A program made the translations under genes and the position numbers. A stretch of 64,000 bases of DNA. Origin: Oscillospiraceae bacterium MB24-C1 (GTDB lineage Bacteria > Bacillota > Clostridia > Oscillospirales > Ruminococcaceae). Below are positions 17,838 to 25,941 of the stretch, one piece after another. The notes beneath the pieces are model-generated. The model was given only the letters and a program-made list of their open reading frames with translations. It had not been told where the DNA came from and did no database searches. The stretch covers positions 1,265,501 through 1,329,500 of the forward strand of contig CP133187.1 in NCBI GenBank assembly GCA_030913685.1, in the 5' to 3' direction. The number at the start of each line of letters is the position of its first letter. Positions within the stretch are counted from its first letter, which is position 1.

Positions 17838-19157
17838 ATGAGTGAACAAATGAAAGTCATCGGCAATGAGGGTCTTTTCGACGCCCGACAGCTCGGCTGG
17901 CCCAAAATGCTGATTCTCGGAATCCAACACACCTTTGCCATGTTCGGTGCCACTGTTTTGGTGCCGCTGCTCACTGGTCTTGACGTTTCTACCACGCTGC
18001 TGATGGCCGGCTTGGGCACACTGTTGTTTCACTTTCTTACTAAGGGTAAGGTGCCGGTCTTTCTTGGTTCCTCTTTTGCCTTTTTAGGCGGCTACTTCGC
18101 TGTCGCACCAATGATCGACGGCAAGCCCAACGTAGAAATGCTACCTTACGCCTGTGGCGGCGTGTTTTGCGCGGGCATAGTCTATGTTTTATGCTCAGCG
18201 TTCATTCGCGCATTTGGTGCCAAAAAGGTTATGCGCTACTTCCCGCCGGTTGTCACCGGTCCCATCATCATTTCCATTGGTCTGATTCTTGCGCCTTCAG
18301 CCGTTAAAAACTGTTCCTCCAACTGGTTGCTTGCATTTATCGCGCTGGGCACAATCATCGTCTGCAACATTTGGGGTAAGGGCATGGTTAAAATCGTCCC
18401 CATTATTTTAGGTATTATTGTTTCTTATATCGTTGCTCTGCTGACCAATGCGGTCGATTTTACGGCCGTGGTCGCCGAGGATCGTATCATCGCCATGGCA
18501 CCTTTGATGCTGGCAAAGTTTGATGCTTCGTCCATCATCACCATAATGCCGATCGCACTTGCTACTATGATGGAGCATATCGGTGATATCTCGGCCATTT
18601 CCGCTACGACCGGCAAAAATTATATCCACGAGCCTGGACTACACCGCACACTGCTTGGTGACGGCCTTGCCACTTCGCTCTCCGCTCTATTTGGCGGCCC
18701 TGCTAACACTACCTACGGCGAGAATACTGGCGTTCTGGCGCTCACCAAGGTTTATGATCCCCGCGTTGTCCGAATCGCGGCTGTTTCGGCGGTATTGCTC
18801 TCCTTCTTTCCCAAATTTGCCGATTTGGTCAACACCATTCCCGTTGCAATCATTGGCGGCGTTTCGCTGATTCTTTACGGCATGATTTCTGCCATCGGCA
18901 TACGTAATGTCGTTGAAAATCAGGTCGATTTCACCGTCTCGCGCAACCTGATTATCGCCGCGGTCATTCTGGTGTCGGCGCTGGGCTTTAATGCGATTGG
19001 CGGCATCACCTTTACCCTTGCAGGTGCTTCGGTTACCCTTTCGGGTCTGGCACTTGCTGCAATCGCTGGTATTGCTTTAAATGCGATTCTGCCCGGAAAT
19101 TCTTACGAGTTTAATGCGCCCTCAGAGGGTAGCCAGGCCGTCATTTTTAAAGTTTAA
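17838..19157 (+). CDS. uraA: Uracil permease (NCS2/UraA family)
   Basis: Proton-coupled uracil importer of the cytoplasmic membrane. The 439-residue product has the usual 14 hydrophobic segments. It starts with QLGWPKMLILGIQHTFAMFG and carries PVFLGSSFAFLGGY and NTTYGENTGVLALT; the last is the substrate-site motif of uracil rather than xanthine permeases. ATG 17838 is chosen over the TTG at 17835 because AAGGAG is eight bases before it. It appears monocistronic, with a long attenuator leader upstream and a terminator 10 bp behind, so it is probably regulated by pyrimidine supply. Confidence 0.93.
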   Translation: MSEQMKVIGNEGLFDARQLGWPKMLILGIQHTFAMFGATVLVPLLTGLDVSTTLLMAGLGTLLFHFLTKGKVPVFLGSSFAFLGGYFAVAPMIDGKPNVEMLPYACGGVFCAGIVYVLCSAFIRAFGAKKVMRYFPPVVTGPIIISIGLILAPSAVKNCSSNWLLAFIALGTIIVCNIWGKGMVKIVPIILGIIVSYIVALLTNAVDFTAVVAEDRIIAMAPLMLAKFDASSIITIMPIALATMMEHIGDISAISATTGKNYIHEPGLHRTLLGDGLATSLSALFGGPANTTYGENTGVLALTKVYDPRVVRIAAVSAVLLSFFPKFADLVNTIPVAIIGGVSLILYGMISAIGIRNVVENQVDFTVSRNLIIAAVILVSALGFNAIGGITFTLAGASVTLSGLALAAIAGIALNAILPGNSYEFNAPSEGSQAVIFKV

Positions 19158-19167
19158 TCAATGTTTT

Positions 19168-19195
19168 AAGCCGCCGAATTTTCGGCGGCTTTTAC
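19168..19195 (+). terminator. uraA terminator
   Basis: AAGCCGCCGAA paired with TTCGGCGGCTT (19181-19191) around a TT, followed by TTTA. It is a compact, perfect intrinsic terminator directly after the uraA stop. Confidence 0.88.
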
Positions 19196-19387
19196 TTATC
19201 TGAAATTTTGTTGCGCCAATATTTTTGTTGGAGTCTGTGCTCATTTTGTCACCTTAGGTGACACATACAAAATTCACTTTCACCAAAAGCTCTGAAGTCT
19301 CCGCAATTTTCAGTATCTCGACTTTTGAGTTGTCAAGACGTTGGAAAAGCCAACTGCATTTTTTTATAAAATCGGGTCATGATATAA

Positions 19388-19416
19388 TTGACATTTTCAT
19401 TATATAAAGCTATACT
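19388..19416 (+). promoter_or_regulatory. Promoter of the riboswitch-decarboxylase transcript
   Basis: TTGACA (19388-19393) and TATACT (19411-19416) with a 17-bp spacer. The predicted start near 19423 coincides with the first base-paired strand of the riboswitch-like leader. The 190 bp between the uraA terminator and this promoter show no gene. Confidence 0.8.
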
Positions 19417-19423
19417 ATATCAA

Positions 19424-19520
19424 ATAAAAGGGAGTAGCTTGCATCATTTTTTTGATGTAGCGTAGCGCGTCAGTACGAGGGGAAAGCCTTCCGCGCACGA
19501 ATTAAAAAGCAAGACTTTTG
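19424..19520 (+). ncRNA. Riboswitch-like aptamer, yybP-ykoY type (Mn2+), or a Na+-responsive class
   Basis: The leader opens with AAAAGGGAGTAGC (19426-19438) and closes with GCAAGACTTTTG (19509-19520). These match the conserved opening and closing strands of the yybP-ykoY manganese aptamer, including P1 pairing AAAAG with CTTTT. Between them lie an AT-loop hairpin CATCA/TGATG and a GC-rich arm with the internal element CGTCAGTACGAGG and CCTTCCGCGC, also yybP-like. The downstream gene encodes a sodium-pump subunit, which would equally suit a sodium-sensing riboswitch. I am sure of a structured leader and less sure of the ligand; a covariance-model search would decide. Confidence 0.68.
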
Positions 19521-19547
19521 TCGCATGTGGTGGCAAAAGTCTTTTTT
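19511..19547 (+). terminator. Switchable terminator of the riboswitch
   Basis: AAGACTTTTG (19511-19520) pairs perfectly with CAAAAGTCTT (19534-19543), ending in six T residues (19542-19547). The 5' arm is the same segment that forms the 3' strand of aptamer P1. Ligand-stabilised P1 therefore excludes the terminator, so the element should switch transcription on when ligand is bound. Confidence 0.82.
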
Positions 19548-19590
19548 GTTGGCCACAAGTAAACAACAATATGCGGAAAGAGGAATTGCA

Positions 19591-20712
19591 ATGATAATCC
19601 TAGAGAATCTAATTGCGGTTACGCCACAACAGGTCATTATGTGGATCATCGGCGGCCTGCTAATCTACCTCGCGATCAAAAAGGGGATGGAGCCCACGCT
19701 GTTGCTGCCAATGGGTTTTGGCGCGATTTTAGTCAACCTGCCCTTCTCAGGGGTCATCGACCAGTTCTATAACGGCGAACTGGAAGAGGGCGCAATCGAT
19801 GTACTGTTCCGAGCAGGTATCTCCAATGAGCTGTTCCCGCTGCTGCTGTTTATCGGCATCGGGGCGATGATCGATTTTGGCCCGCTGCTCTCAAACCCCA
19901 AGATGCTACTATTCGGTGCCGCGGCGCAGTTTGGCATATTTTTTACCCTCGGCTTTGCCGTCCTTCTGGGCTTTGATTTGAAGGACGCCGCGTCTATCGG
20001 TATAATCGGTGCGGCCGACGGCCCCACCGCTATTGTCGTGGCAAACTTCTTTCAGAGCAATTACATCGGCGCAATCATGGTGGCCGCGTACTCCTACATG
20101 GCGCTGGTGCCGATTGTACAACCGCCGATTATTCGCATCATCACCACCAAGTCTGAGCGCCGTATCCGTATGAAATATGCGCCGGACAGTGTCTCCCAGC
20201 GGGTAAAAATTCTATTCCCAATCATTGTTACTATAATCGCGGGCATCGCCGCACCCCGCTCAGTTGCTCTCATCGGTTTTTTGATGTTCGGCAATCTGGT
20301 GCGCGAATGCGGTGTTCTCGGCAGTTTGTCGCAGACGGCTCAGGATGTTTTGGCCAACCTTATTACGCTGTTTTTAGGCTTGACTGTGGCTTCCAAAATG
20401 CGCGCTGACCTATTTGTTACCCCTCAGACATTAATGATTTTAGGTCTTGGTTTGGTCGCCTTCATCTTTGACACGGTGGGCGGTGTGTTGTTTGCCAAGG
20501 TACTAAACCTCTTCTTAAAAGATAAAATTAATCCCATGATCGGCGCAGCCGGCATCAGCGCCTTCCCCATGTCGGCTCGTGTCATACACAAAATGGGTCA
20601 GCAGGAGGATAACCAAAACTTTTTGCTCATGCATGCCATTGGCGCAAACGTCTCGGGGCAAATTGCTTCGGTCATTGCGGGCGGTATGATTTTGAGCCTG
20701 GTCGCGCGATAA
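19591..20712 (+). CDS. Sodium-pump decarboxylase beta subunit (OadB/GcdB family)
   Basis: Membrane subunit of biotin-dependent sodium-translocating decarboxylases (oxaloacetate, glutaconyl-CoA or methylmalonyl-CoA type). It couples decarboxylation of carboxybiotin to Na+ export. The 373-residue product has about nine to eleven hydrophobic segments and the family motifs NGELEEGAIDVLFRAGI, IGAADGPTAIV and GAAGISAFPMSARV, the last two around the ion and proton site. ATG 19591 has GAAAGAGGA upstream; an open frame extends back into the terminator but has no start. No alpha or biotin-carrier subunit lies nearby, so partners must be encoded elsewhere and the substrate cannot be assigned. Confidence 0.9.
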   Translation: MIILENLIAVTPQQVIMWIIGGLLIYLAIKKGMEPTLLLPMGFGAILVNLPFSGVIDQFYNGELEEGAIDVLFRAGISNELFPLLLFIGIGAMIDFGPLLSNPKMLLFGAAAQFGIFFTLGFAVLLGFDLKDAASIGIIGAADGPTAIVVANFFQSNYIGAIMVAAYSYMALVPIVQPPIIRIITTKSERRIRMKYAPDSVSQRVKILFPIIVTIIAGIAAPRSVALIGFLMFGNLVRECGVLGSLSQTAQDVLANLITLFLGLTVASKMRADLFVTPQTLMILGLGLVAFIFDTVGGVLFAKVLNLFLKDKINPMIGAAGISAFPMSARVIHKMGQQEDNQNFLLMHAIGANVSGQIASVIAGGMILSLVAR

Positions 20713-20727
20713 GGAGGGCATAAATAA

Positions 20728-20847
20728 ATGAATGTTCAAGCTTTAATAGATGTGTTGCCGCTTGCCGGGCAAGGTATGGCCGGTGTCTTTCTCGTCATTG
20801 TTTTGATATGGCTGTCGATTGTAGCACTCACTAAGTTTTTTAAATAA
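20728..20847 (+). CDS. Tiny OadG/gamma-like membrane subunit
   Basis: A 39-residue frame starts at ATG 20728, 15 bp after the beta-subunit stop, behind a consensus AAGGAGGG. The product is a single membrane helix (GMAGVFLVIVLIWLSIVALTKFF) with a short polar N-terminus. Decarboxylase gamma subunits (OadG/MmdD) are small single-helix proteins that start the same way (membrane helix containing GMAGVF and ending WLSI), but usually have a charged cytoplasmic tail, absent here. Position and motif support a minimal gamma subunit that stabilises the complex. It is below the usual gene-calling length. Confidence 0.75.
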   Translation: MNVQALIDVLPLAGQGMAGVFLVIVLIWLSIVALTKFFK

Positions 20848-20910
20848 AATAAGTTGCATAGGGTATTGAGCGAGCCCGCCCCCCCTGCGATACCAATTAC
20901 AATTAACTAA

Positions 20911-20955
20911 AAGAACCGCAATAAGTGAGCCTTCACTTTTGCGGTTCTTTATTTA
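20911..20955. terminator. Bidirectional terminator between decarboxylase and sigma-54 regulator genes
   Basis: AAGAACCGCAA pairs with TTGCGGTTCTT (20939-20949), with an additional inner AGTGA/TCACT pairing. A and T tracts flank it on both sides, so it can end the plus-strand decarboxylase transcript and the minus-strand regulator transcript. Confidence 0.85.
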
Positions 20956-21002
20956 TTTCTTCTCCGTGTTACGCTTGTCAGCGGTGCGTTAACATCAATA
21001 GT

Positions 21003-22748
21003 TTAAGCAAAATCTTCGCTGAGCCCCATCTTTCGGTAGAGTGTTGTCAAACTGATACCCAACCGCTGTGCGATCTCCTTTTTGGCGCGAAGTGAGTCCC
21101 CCGCCTGCAATAGTTCGCGTTCAATCACAGCACGTTCAAATTCCCTGAGTTGCTCAGCCAGCGTCAGGTCGCTCTTTCTTGAAAGCGATAGTTTTTCACA
21201 AATGCACTCGGTCGTGACATACCGCCCACGCTCAAACAACACGGCATATTCCACGATATTTCGAAGCTCTCGAATATTTCCAGGAAAGTCGTACCGCTGC
21301 AAAAGCTGTGCGCAAGAGTCGGTAAAGCCCGCGATATCCTTCTGATAAACGCTGCAATAACGCTTTAAGAATACGTTTGCCAGCAGCATAATATCCCCAC
21401 CACGTTCACGCAGTGGCGGGATGTGAATCGGCACCACGTTTAAGCGATAAAACAAGTCTTTTCGAAAATTCTTTTCCTCCAGCAATTGATGTAGGTCAGA
21501 TTGCGCTGCTGAAATCACGCGTGGATTGACTCGCAGTGGACGCGACCCGCCCACGCGCATGATTTCCTTTTCTTCGATGGTGCGCAACAGCTTAATCTGC
21601 ATCGAAAGGGGAATATCGCCTACTTCGTCCAGAAACAGCGTACCATTTTTGCATATTTCAAGCAGTCCAAGCTTTCCAGAGGTGGCAGCACCAGTAAATG
21701 CTCCTTTTTCATAGCCGAAAAGCTCACTCTCAATCAGCGCATCTGGTATCGCGCTGCAGTTTATCGGCATAAACACGTCACTTTTGCGGCGGCTGGCAAA
21801 GTGAATGGCGCGGGCAAACACCTCCTTGCCAACGCCAGTCTCGCCGTAAAGAAACACCGAAGCGTCGGTTCCGGCAACCTCTTGTGCCTGACTACGTGCC
21901 CGGCTTAACACCTCACTCTCGCCGATAATGGCCGAAAAGTTAACTACTTCACTTTTGCGCTCAGCCTGTAGCACCGAAGCCTGCATTTTTCCAAAATCAG
22001 AAAATACCAACACGACGCCGACCTGCTGCTTGCGTAAAAATATTGGGTTCGCGCTGATAATATAATCATCTCCGGCCAACCGCACCGGGCCAAATTCACC
22101 CTCAAATCCTTTGTTGCGCATCCATTCGGCATTTTTCTTTCCCACTAGCATTTCAAAATTGGGAATGGTGTGAGCCGAGAACCCCAGTCTATCCATCAAA
22201 TAGCGGTTTATCGTCACAGGGCTGCCGTTTTCCGACAAAATGACAATACCACGGTCGATGGCATTGATGAGCGTGTCCAGCTCGGAGGACTGATGTTCGG
22301 CCAGCATGCCGTAGCGATGCTCATTGAGCATCGAGGATATAATGAGTGAAAGCTGATTTTCAAACTGAATATAGTTCTTGAAATTTCTCACAAAATTATC
22401 GCGTGCATGCTCTGAAAAAGCGCATATTCCCAGCACACCGATTGTTTTGCCGCCCAGCTTTATCGGTATGCATAGCTCAGCTAGCTCACCACAGCGGCCG
22501 AATTTACTGCACCCGCGGCAGACTGGGTTGTCGTCTGGATCGCTGATATAATACTGTTTACCGGTAGCAAGACAATGTGAAAACGCCGAGTTTTCGGGCA
22601 CCGGACTGCCATGCTCAAGCGAAAGTCGTCCCGTCCCGGCCATGCGGCTAAGGTTATGATCCACAATGGTGATATCGATGTTGGCCACTGCACACATGGC
22701 ATCCACAATATGTTGAAGCTCCGGCTGAATGCTTTTTAAAATGCTCAT
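21003..22748 (-). CDS. Sigma-54-dependent transcriptional activator with cysteine-rich sensor
   Basis: Enhancer-binding activator for RNA polymerase with sigma-54. The 581-residue protein has an N-terminal GAF-like sensor with a CX2CX5CX6C cluster (Cys77, 80, 86, 93), a PAS-like region at about 155-265, the AAA+ domain with Walker A GETGVGKE at 302-309 and the sigma-54-contacting GAFTGA loop at 349-354, and a Fis-type helix-turn-helix at the C-terminus (about 545-577). GGAGG precedes the ATG. It is divergent from the cysteine desulfidase-like operon, whose gap holds a near-perfect -24/-12 promoter, so that operon is its probable target. The Cys cluster suggests redox, metal or thiol sensing, which is inference. 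Confidence 0.92.
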   Translation of the reverse strand: MSILKSIQPELQHIVDAMCAVANIDITIVDHNLSRMAGTGRLSLEHGSPVPENSAFSHCLATGKQYYISDPDDNPVCRGCSKFGRCGELAELCIPIKLGGKTIGVLGICAFSEHARDNFVRNFKNYIQFENQLSLIISSMLNEHRYGMLAEHQSSELDTLINAIDRGIVILSENGSPVTINRYLMDRLGFSAHTIPNFEMLVGKKNAEWMRNKGFEGEFGPVRLAGDDYIISANPIFLRKQQVGVVLVFSDFGKMQASVLQAERKSEVVNFSAIIGESEVLSRARSQAQEVAGTDASVFLYGETGVGKEVFARAIHFASRRKSDVFMPINCSAIPDALIESELFGYEKGAFTGAATSGKLGLLEICKNGTLFLDEVGDIPLSMQIKLLRTIEEKEIMRVGGSRPLRVNPRVISAAQSDLHQLLEEKNFRKDLFYRLNVVPIHIPPLRERGGDIMLLANVFLKRYCSVYQKDIAGFTDSCAQLLQRYDFPGNIRELRNIVEYAVLFERGRYVTTECICEKLSLSRKSDLTLAEQLREFERAVIERELLQAGDSLRAKKEIAQRLGISLTTLYRKMGLSEDFA

Positions 22749-22836
22749 GACAATTGCCTCCTGGCACCAATATTTTTAGTCCTTTACAGCGCTGTTTGTT
22801 AATTTAATTCTATCAGTAGGGTGTTGCTTTGTCCAT

Positions 22837-22855
22837 ATAATTGATTATCAATTAT
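22837..22855. promoter_or_regulatory. 19-bp perfect palindrome, candidate enhancer site for the sigma-54 activator
   Basis: ATAATTGAT-T-ATCAATTAT is an exact 9-1-9 inverted repeat. It lies about 180 bp upstream of the -24 element at 23031 and about 90 bp upstream of the regulator start. Sigma-54 activators normally bind dyads 100-200 bp upstream of their promoters. The rest of this 348-bp gap is AT-rich and has no gene. Confidence 0.6.
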
Positions 22856-23030
22856 GATAATAATTTTACTATATATGAAAATTATTCAATTCTTTCTTTG
22901 CGAATATTAAATTATGATGTACAATATAAAAGTCCTTTTGCCGAAGTATAAATTTTTTATTGCCGAATATTTTATTAAAAACGGCCTTTGGCGCGGTTTC
23001 TACAAATTTTCCTCAGCTCTTTCTACCGAT

Positions 23031-23046
23031 TGGCATGATTTTTGCA
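23031..23046 (+). promoter_or_regulatory. Sigma-54 (-24/-12) promoter
   Basis: TGGCATGATTTTTGCA matches the sigma-54 consensus TGGCACG-N4-TTGCW at every defined base except one (T for C in TGGCAC). GG is at 23032-23033 and GC at 23044-23045 with exact spacing, predicting a start near 23057, 40 nt before the ATG at 23097. Confidence 0.88.
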
Positions 23047-23096
23047 GTAACAATCTATGTATCCGCATAAAAATCATTAAATCGGGAGGGTATACC

Positions 23097-24389
23097 ATGC
23101 AAGATTATAACCTTGCTATACAAATCCTTAAAAATCAGGTTACACCGGCCCTTGGTTGCACCGAACCAGGCGCAGTGGCGCTGGCTGTCGCCAGAGCAAA
23201 GGAGCTTTTGGGAGAGTCGCCGACACAGGTTACGATACAGGTTGATAAAAACGTTCTCAAAAACGGTATGGATGTTGGCATTCCCGGAACAAACGAGCAC
23301 GGCATTGTCTTTGCGGCAGCGCTGGCGTTGGTGATCGGAAAGTCGGAATACGGACTGGAAGTTCTGCGCGACGTGCGCGACGCCGATATTCCCGCCGCGA
23401 CCGAGCTGTCCGCCAAAAAGATCATTGCACTGTCGCTGGACGAGGCGGCACAGGGCTTGAGCATTAAGGTAGATATGTACGGTGTTACCTCTCAAGCCAA
23501 GGTGATCATTCAAAAGCTTCACACCAATATCGTTTATGAAGAAAAGGATGGCAAAGTGTTGCTCGATACCCGCGGTGCCGCACCACAAGCCACTGAGCAA
23601 AAGGCCGCCCCAGCAGCCGACCTGCGTAGCCGAATTCAAGAATTCACCATTGCGCAGCTCGTGGCGCTGTGTGACACCGTCCCAGCGGAGGAGATCGCTT
23701 TTATTGAGGACGGTATTGTCATGAACCGTCGCATTGCCGAAGCCGGCATCGCCCAGAACTTCGGCATCGGTATGGGCCGCTTCTTTGCGGGCAATGCCGC
23801 ATCGCCTGCCGAGCGCGCCAAAGCGCTCACTGCTGCCGCCTCCGAGGCCCGCATGGCGGGCTGTCCGCTGCCGGTTATGAGCAGTGCAGGGAGTGGTAAC
23901 CACGGGCTGGTCGCCATTTTGCCTATCGCCATCATCGGCGAAAGTATCGGCTGCCAAAAGGAAAAAATTCTGCGTGCCGTGGCCTTGAGCCATCTGGTTA
24001 CAATCTATGTCAAGTCCTACCTCGGTTCGCTTTCCCCCGTGTGCGGCTGCGGTGTGGCGGCAGGTGTGGGTTGTGCCGCCGGTCTTGTTTATCTGCGAGA
24101 TGGGGGTACACAGCAGGTCTGTGACGCTATCAACAATATGGTCGCGGGTATCTCCGGTATGATTTGCGATGGTGCAAAGCTAGGCTGCTCTTATAAGCTT
24201 TCTATTGCCTCCGACGCTGCGGTTGATGCGGCAGGCATGGCCCTACAAGGAATTTCTATTCCTGCTAATAACGGTATTCTGGGCGCAACTGCCGAGGACA
24301 CAATTCAAAACCTCGCGCAGGTTTCAAATATTGGCATGAGTAACACGGATAATATTATTCTCGACGTCATGCTGCATAAGTGTATCTAG
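23097..24389 (+). CDS. cyuA: L-cysteine desulfidase / L-serine dehydratase-like protein (YhaM/CyuA, UPF0597)
   Basis: Iron-sulfur enzyme family that breaks L-cysteine to pyruvate, ammonia and sulfide. The 430-residue product begins QDYNLAIQILKNQVTPALGCTEP, with Cys21 in the invariant GCTEP motif. Further conserved cysteines are Cys316/Cys318 (SPVCGCG), Cys326, Cys357 and Cys364 (GAKLGCSYK); three such cysteines ligate the 4Fe-4S cluster in the archaeal desulfidase. ATG 23097 follows GGGAGGG; the longer open frame upstream contains the sigma-54 promoter and cannot be translated from it. It is first gene of the operon controlled by the divergent activator. Some relatives may prefer serine, so the substrate needs an assay. 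Confidence 0.83.
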   Translation: MQDYNLAIQILKNQVTPALGCTEPGAVALAVARAKELLGESPTQVTIQVDKNVLKNGMDVGIPGTNEHGIVFAAALALVIGKSEYGLEVLRDVRDADIPAATELSAKKIIALSLDEAAQGLSIKVDMYGVTSQAKVIIQKLHTNIVYEEKDGKVLLDTRGAAPQATEQKAAPAADLRSRIQEFTIAQLVALCDTVPAEEIAFIEDGIVMNRRIAEAGIAQNFGIGMGRFFAGNAASPAERAKALTAAASEARMAGCPLPVMSSAGSGNHGLVAILPIAIIGESIGCQKEKILRAVALSHLVTIYVKSYLGSLSPVCGCGVAAGVGCAAGLVYLRDGGTQQVCDAINNMVAGISGMICDGAKLGCSYKLSIASDAAVDAAGMALQGISIPANNGILGATAEDTIQNLAQVSNIGMSNTDNIILDVMLHKCI

Positions 24390-24658
24390 TCTAAAAGTAG
24401 GTCCTATCTCACGACAATTCCCTCTTTTACGCGATATATAAGTCCGCGCTGCGGGGCGATTTCATGCCCGACGACAAGCAACAGCACACGGGCATCTAAA
24501 GCTCGAGCTTATTCTTCTCCCTTGCACAGACTTGACTGCCTGCATTTGCAGAACCACAATGCCGACAGTCCTTTTGTGGGACGTAATGCTGCGCTACGCG
24601 CGATGCGCTTTGAGGCGGCATACGCAATAGACAACTAGATTTTAGAGGAGGAACGCAC
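24390..24658. other. 269-bp gap inside the catabolic operon
   Basis: No supported gene, promoter or strong terminator. A 7-bp stem ATGCCCG/CGGGCAT with a wide loop lies near 24463-24497. GAGGAGGAA near the end is the ribosome site of the transporter. The gap is long for an operon, so partial termination or RNA processing is possible. Confidence 0.4.
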
Positions 24659-25864
24659 ATGAACAGTTTGTTAGCATTTTTGGTTCTGGCCGCCATTTAT
24701 TACATAGGCGAGTTCATTGGAACCAAAACCAAGGCCTGGATACCATCGGTGTTCGTCATTGCCTGTCTATTCCTGCTGGGTTTCTGGACCTTCTTCCCGA
24801 AGGACATCGTCGCCCTAGCCGGTATGGGGCCACCCCTCGGCGGTTTGATCGTCATCATGCTATGCATCACCCACATGGGTACCATTATCAGCATCAAGCA
24901 GTTGCTTGAACAGTGGAAAATTATCTGCATTACCCTCGCCGGTCTGATCGGTATGGTCGTGCTTTGCTGGTTTGTGGCAATGCCTATTGCCGGCCGCGAA
25001 TATGTCATCGCAGGGCTTCCGCCCCTCACCGGTGGTATTGTCGCCGCAACCATGATGCAGGCTGCTGCCGCTGAAAAGGGCCTGATGACTGCATCGGTGC
25101 TGGCAATTGCCATGTACTGCATTCAGGGTTTTGTCGGTTACCCTCTCACCGCTATTCTGCTTAAAAAGGAAGGCCGTAAACTGTTGGCCTCCTTCCGCAA
25201 GGGCGAAGTCAAGGCCGCTATCGCTACGGGTGGCGTCGATTCCGACGCCGGCAACATGAAGGTAGAAGAGGCTCCCAAGAAGCGCCTGATTCCCCCCATG
25301 CCAGAAAAATATTCCTCGACGGCATTCATCCTGTTGAAGTTACTGGCCGTCGCCTATCTGGCCAACCGTCTTTCGGCACTCACCGGCGGCAAGGTCAATC
25401 AAGCGGTTATCACTCTAATCCTCGGCATCGTGTTCACCGAAATCGGATTTTTGGATAAAAACTCGCTGCAAAAAGCAGGTTCCTACGGCTTTTTGATGTT
25501 CGTGCTGATGATTTACGTTTTTGACGGCCTGAAGAACGCCACACCCGAAATGCTGGCCTCCTGCATAGGCCCAATGCTTATTATCATCGTCATAGGCGTA
25601 TTCGGCATGGGCGTACTCTCCATCGTTGTCGGCAGATTCCTCGGCGTCAGTTGGGAGATGGCATTTGCCACTTCGCTTACTGCGCTGTACGGCTTCCCCC
25701 CCAACTATATTCTCACCGAGGAGTCGGTCAAGGCGTTGGCCGAGAATGAGCAGGAACACAAATATCTCATGGATATGATGCTTCCCCAGATGATCGTTGG
25801 CGGTTTTGTAACCGTTACAATAACCTCCGTCGTCATCGCCGGAATCTTTGTAAATCTGTTGTAA
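24659..25864 (+). CDS. Polytopic membrane transporter, substrate unknown
   Basis: The 401-residue product has about ten to eleven hydrophobic segments in two halves separated by a charged cytoplasmic loop (about residues 175-225, rich in Lys and Glu). The glycine-rich stretches GLPPLTGGIVAATMMQAAAAEKG and TALYGFPPNY recall hairpin regions of sodium-coupled amino-acid carriers such as the GltS group, but I cannot name the family. Placed between a cysteine desulfidase-like gene and two M20 amidohydrolases, it probably imports an amino acid, N-acyl amino acid or peptide. GAGGAGGAA precedes the ATG. Confidence 0.72.
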   Translation: MNSLLAFLVLAAIYYIGEFIGTKTKAWIPSVFVIACLFLLGFWTFFPKDIVALAGMGPPLGGLIVIMLCITHMGTIISIKQLLEQWKIICITLAGLIGMVVLCWFVAMPIAGREYVIAGLPPLTGGIVAATMMQAAAAEKGLMTASVLAIAMYCIQGFVGYPLTAILLKKEGRKLLASFRKGEVKAAIATGGVDSDAGNMKVEEAPKKRLIPPMPEKYSSTAFILLKLLAVAYLANRLSALTGGKVNQAVITLILGIVFTEIGFLDKNSLQKAGSYGFLMFVLMIYVFDGLKNATPEMLASCIGPMLIIIVIGVFGMGVLSIVVGRFLGVSWEMAFATSLTALYGFPPNYILTEESVKALAENEQEHKYLMDMMLPQMIVGGFVTVTITSVVIAGIFVNLL

Positions 25865-25941
25865 TTGCATTGGGCGCGGCGGTGCTGCCATAAAGGCGCG
25901 TTTCGCCGCGCTCTTCATTTAATACTTTTAGAAAGGAAATT

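Noticed and set aside
23055-23993. 312-residue open frame on the minus strand
   Set aside because: It lies fully antisense to the cysteine desulfidase-like gene, lacks a ribosome site and has an unlikely amino-acid mix rich in His, Gln and Arg.
24546-24640. Possible short plus-strand peptide in the gap before the transporter
   Set aside because: No ribosome site, no conserved features, and composition unlike a membrane or leader peptide.
25415-25918. 167-residue minus-strand open frame
   Set aside because: Mirror image of the transporter coding sequence; no start signal and His/Asp-rich composition.
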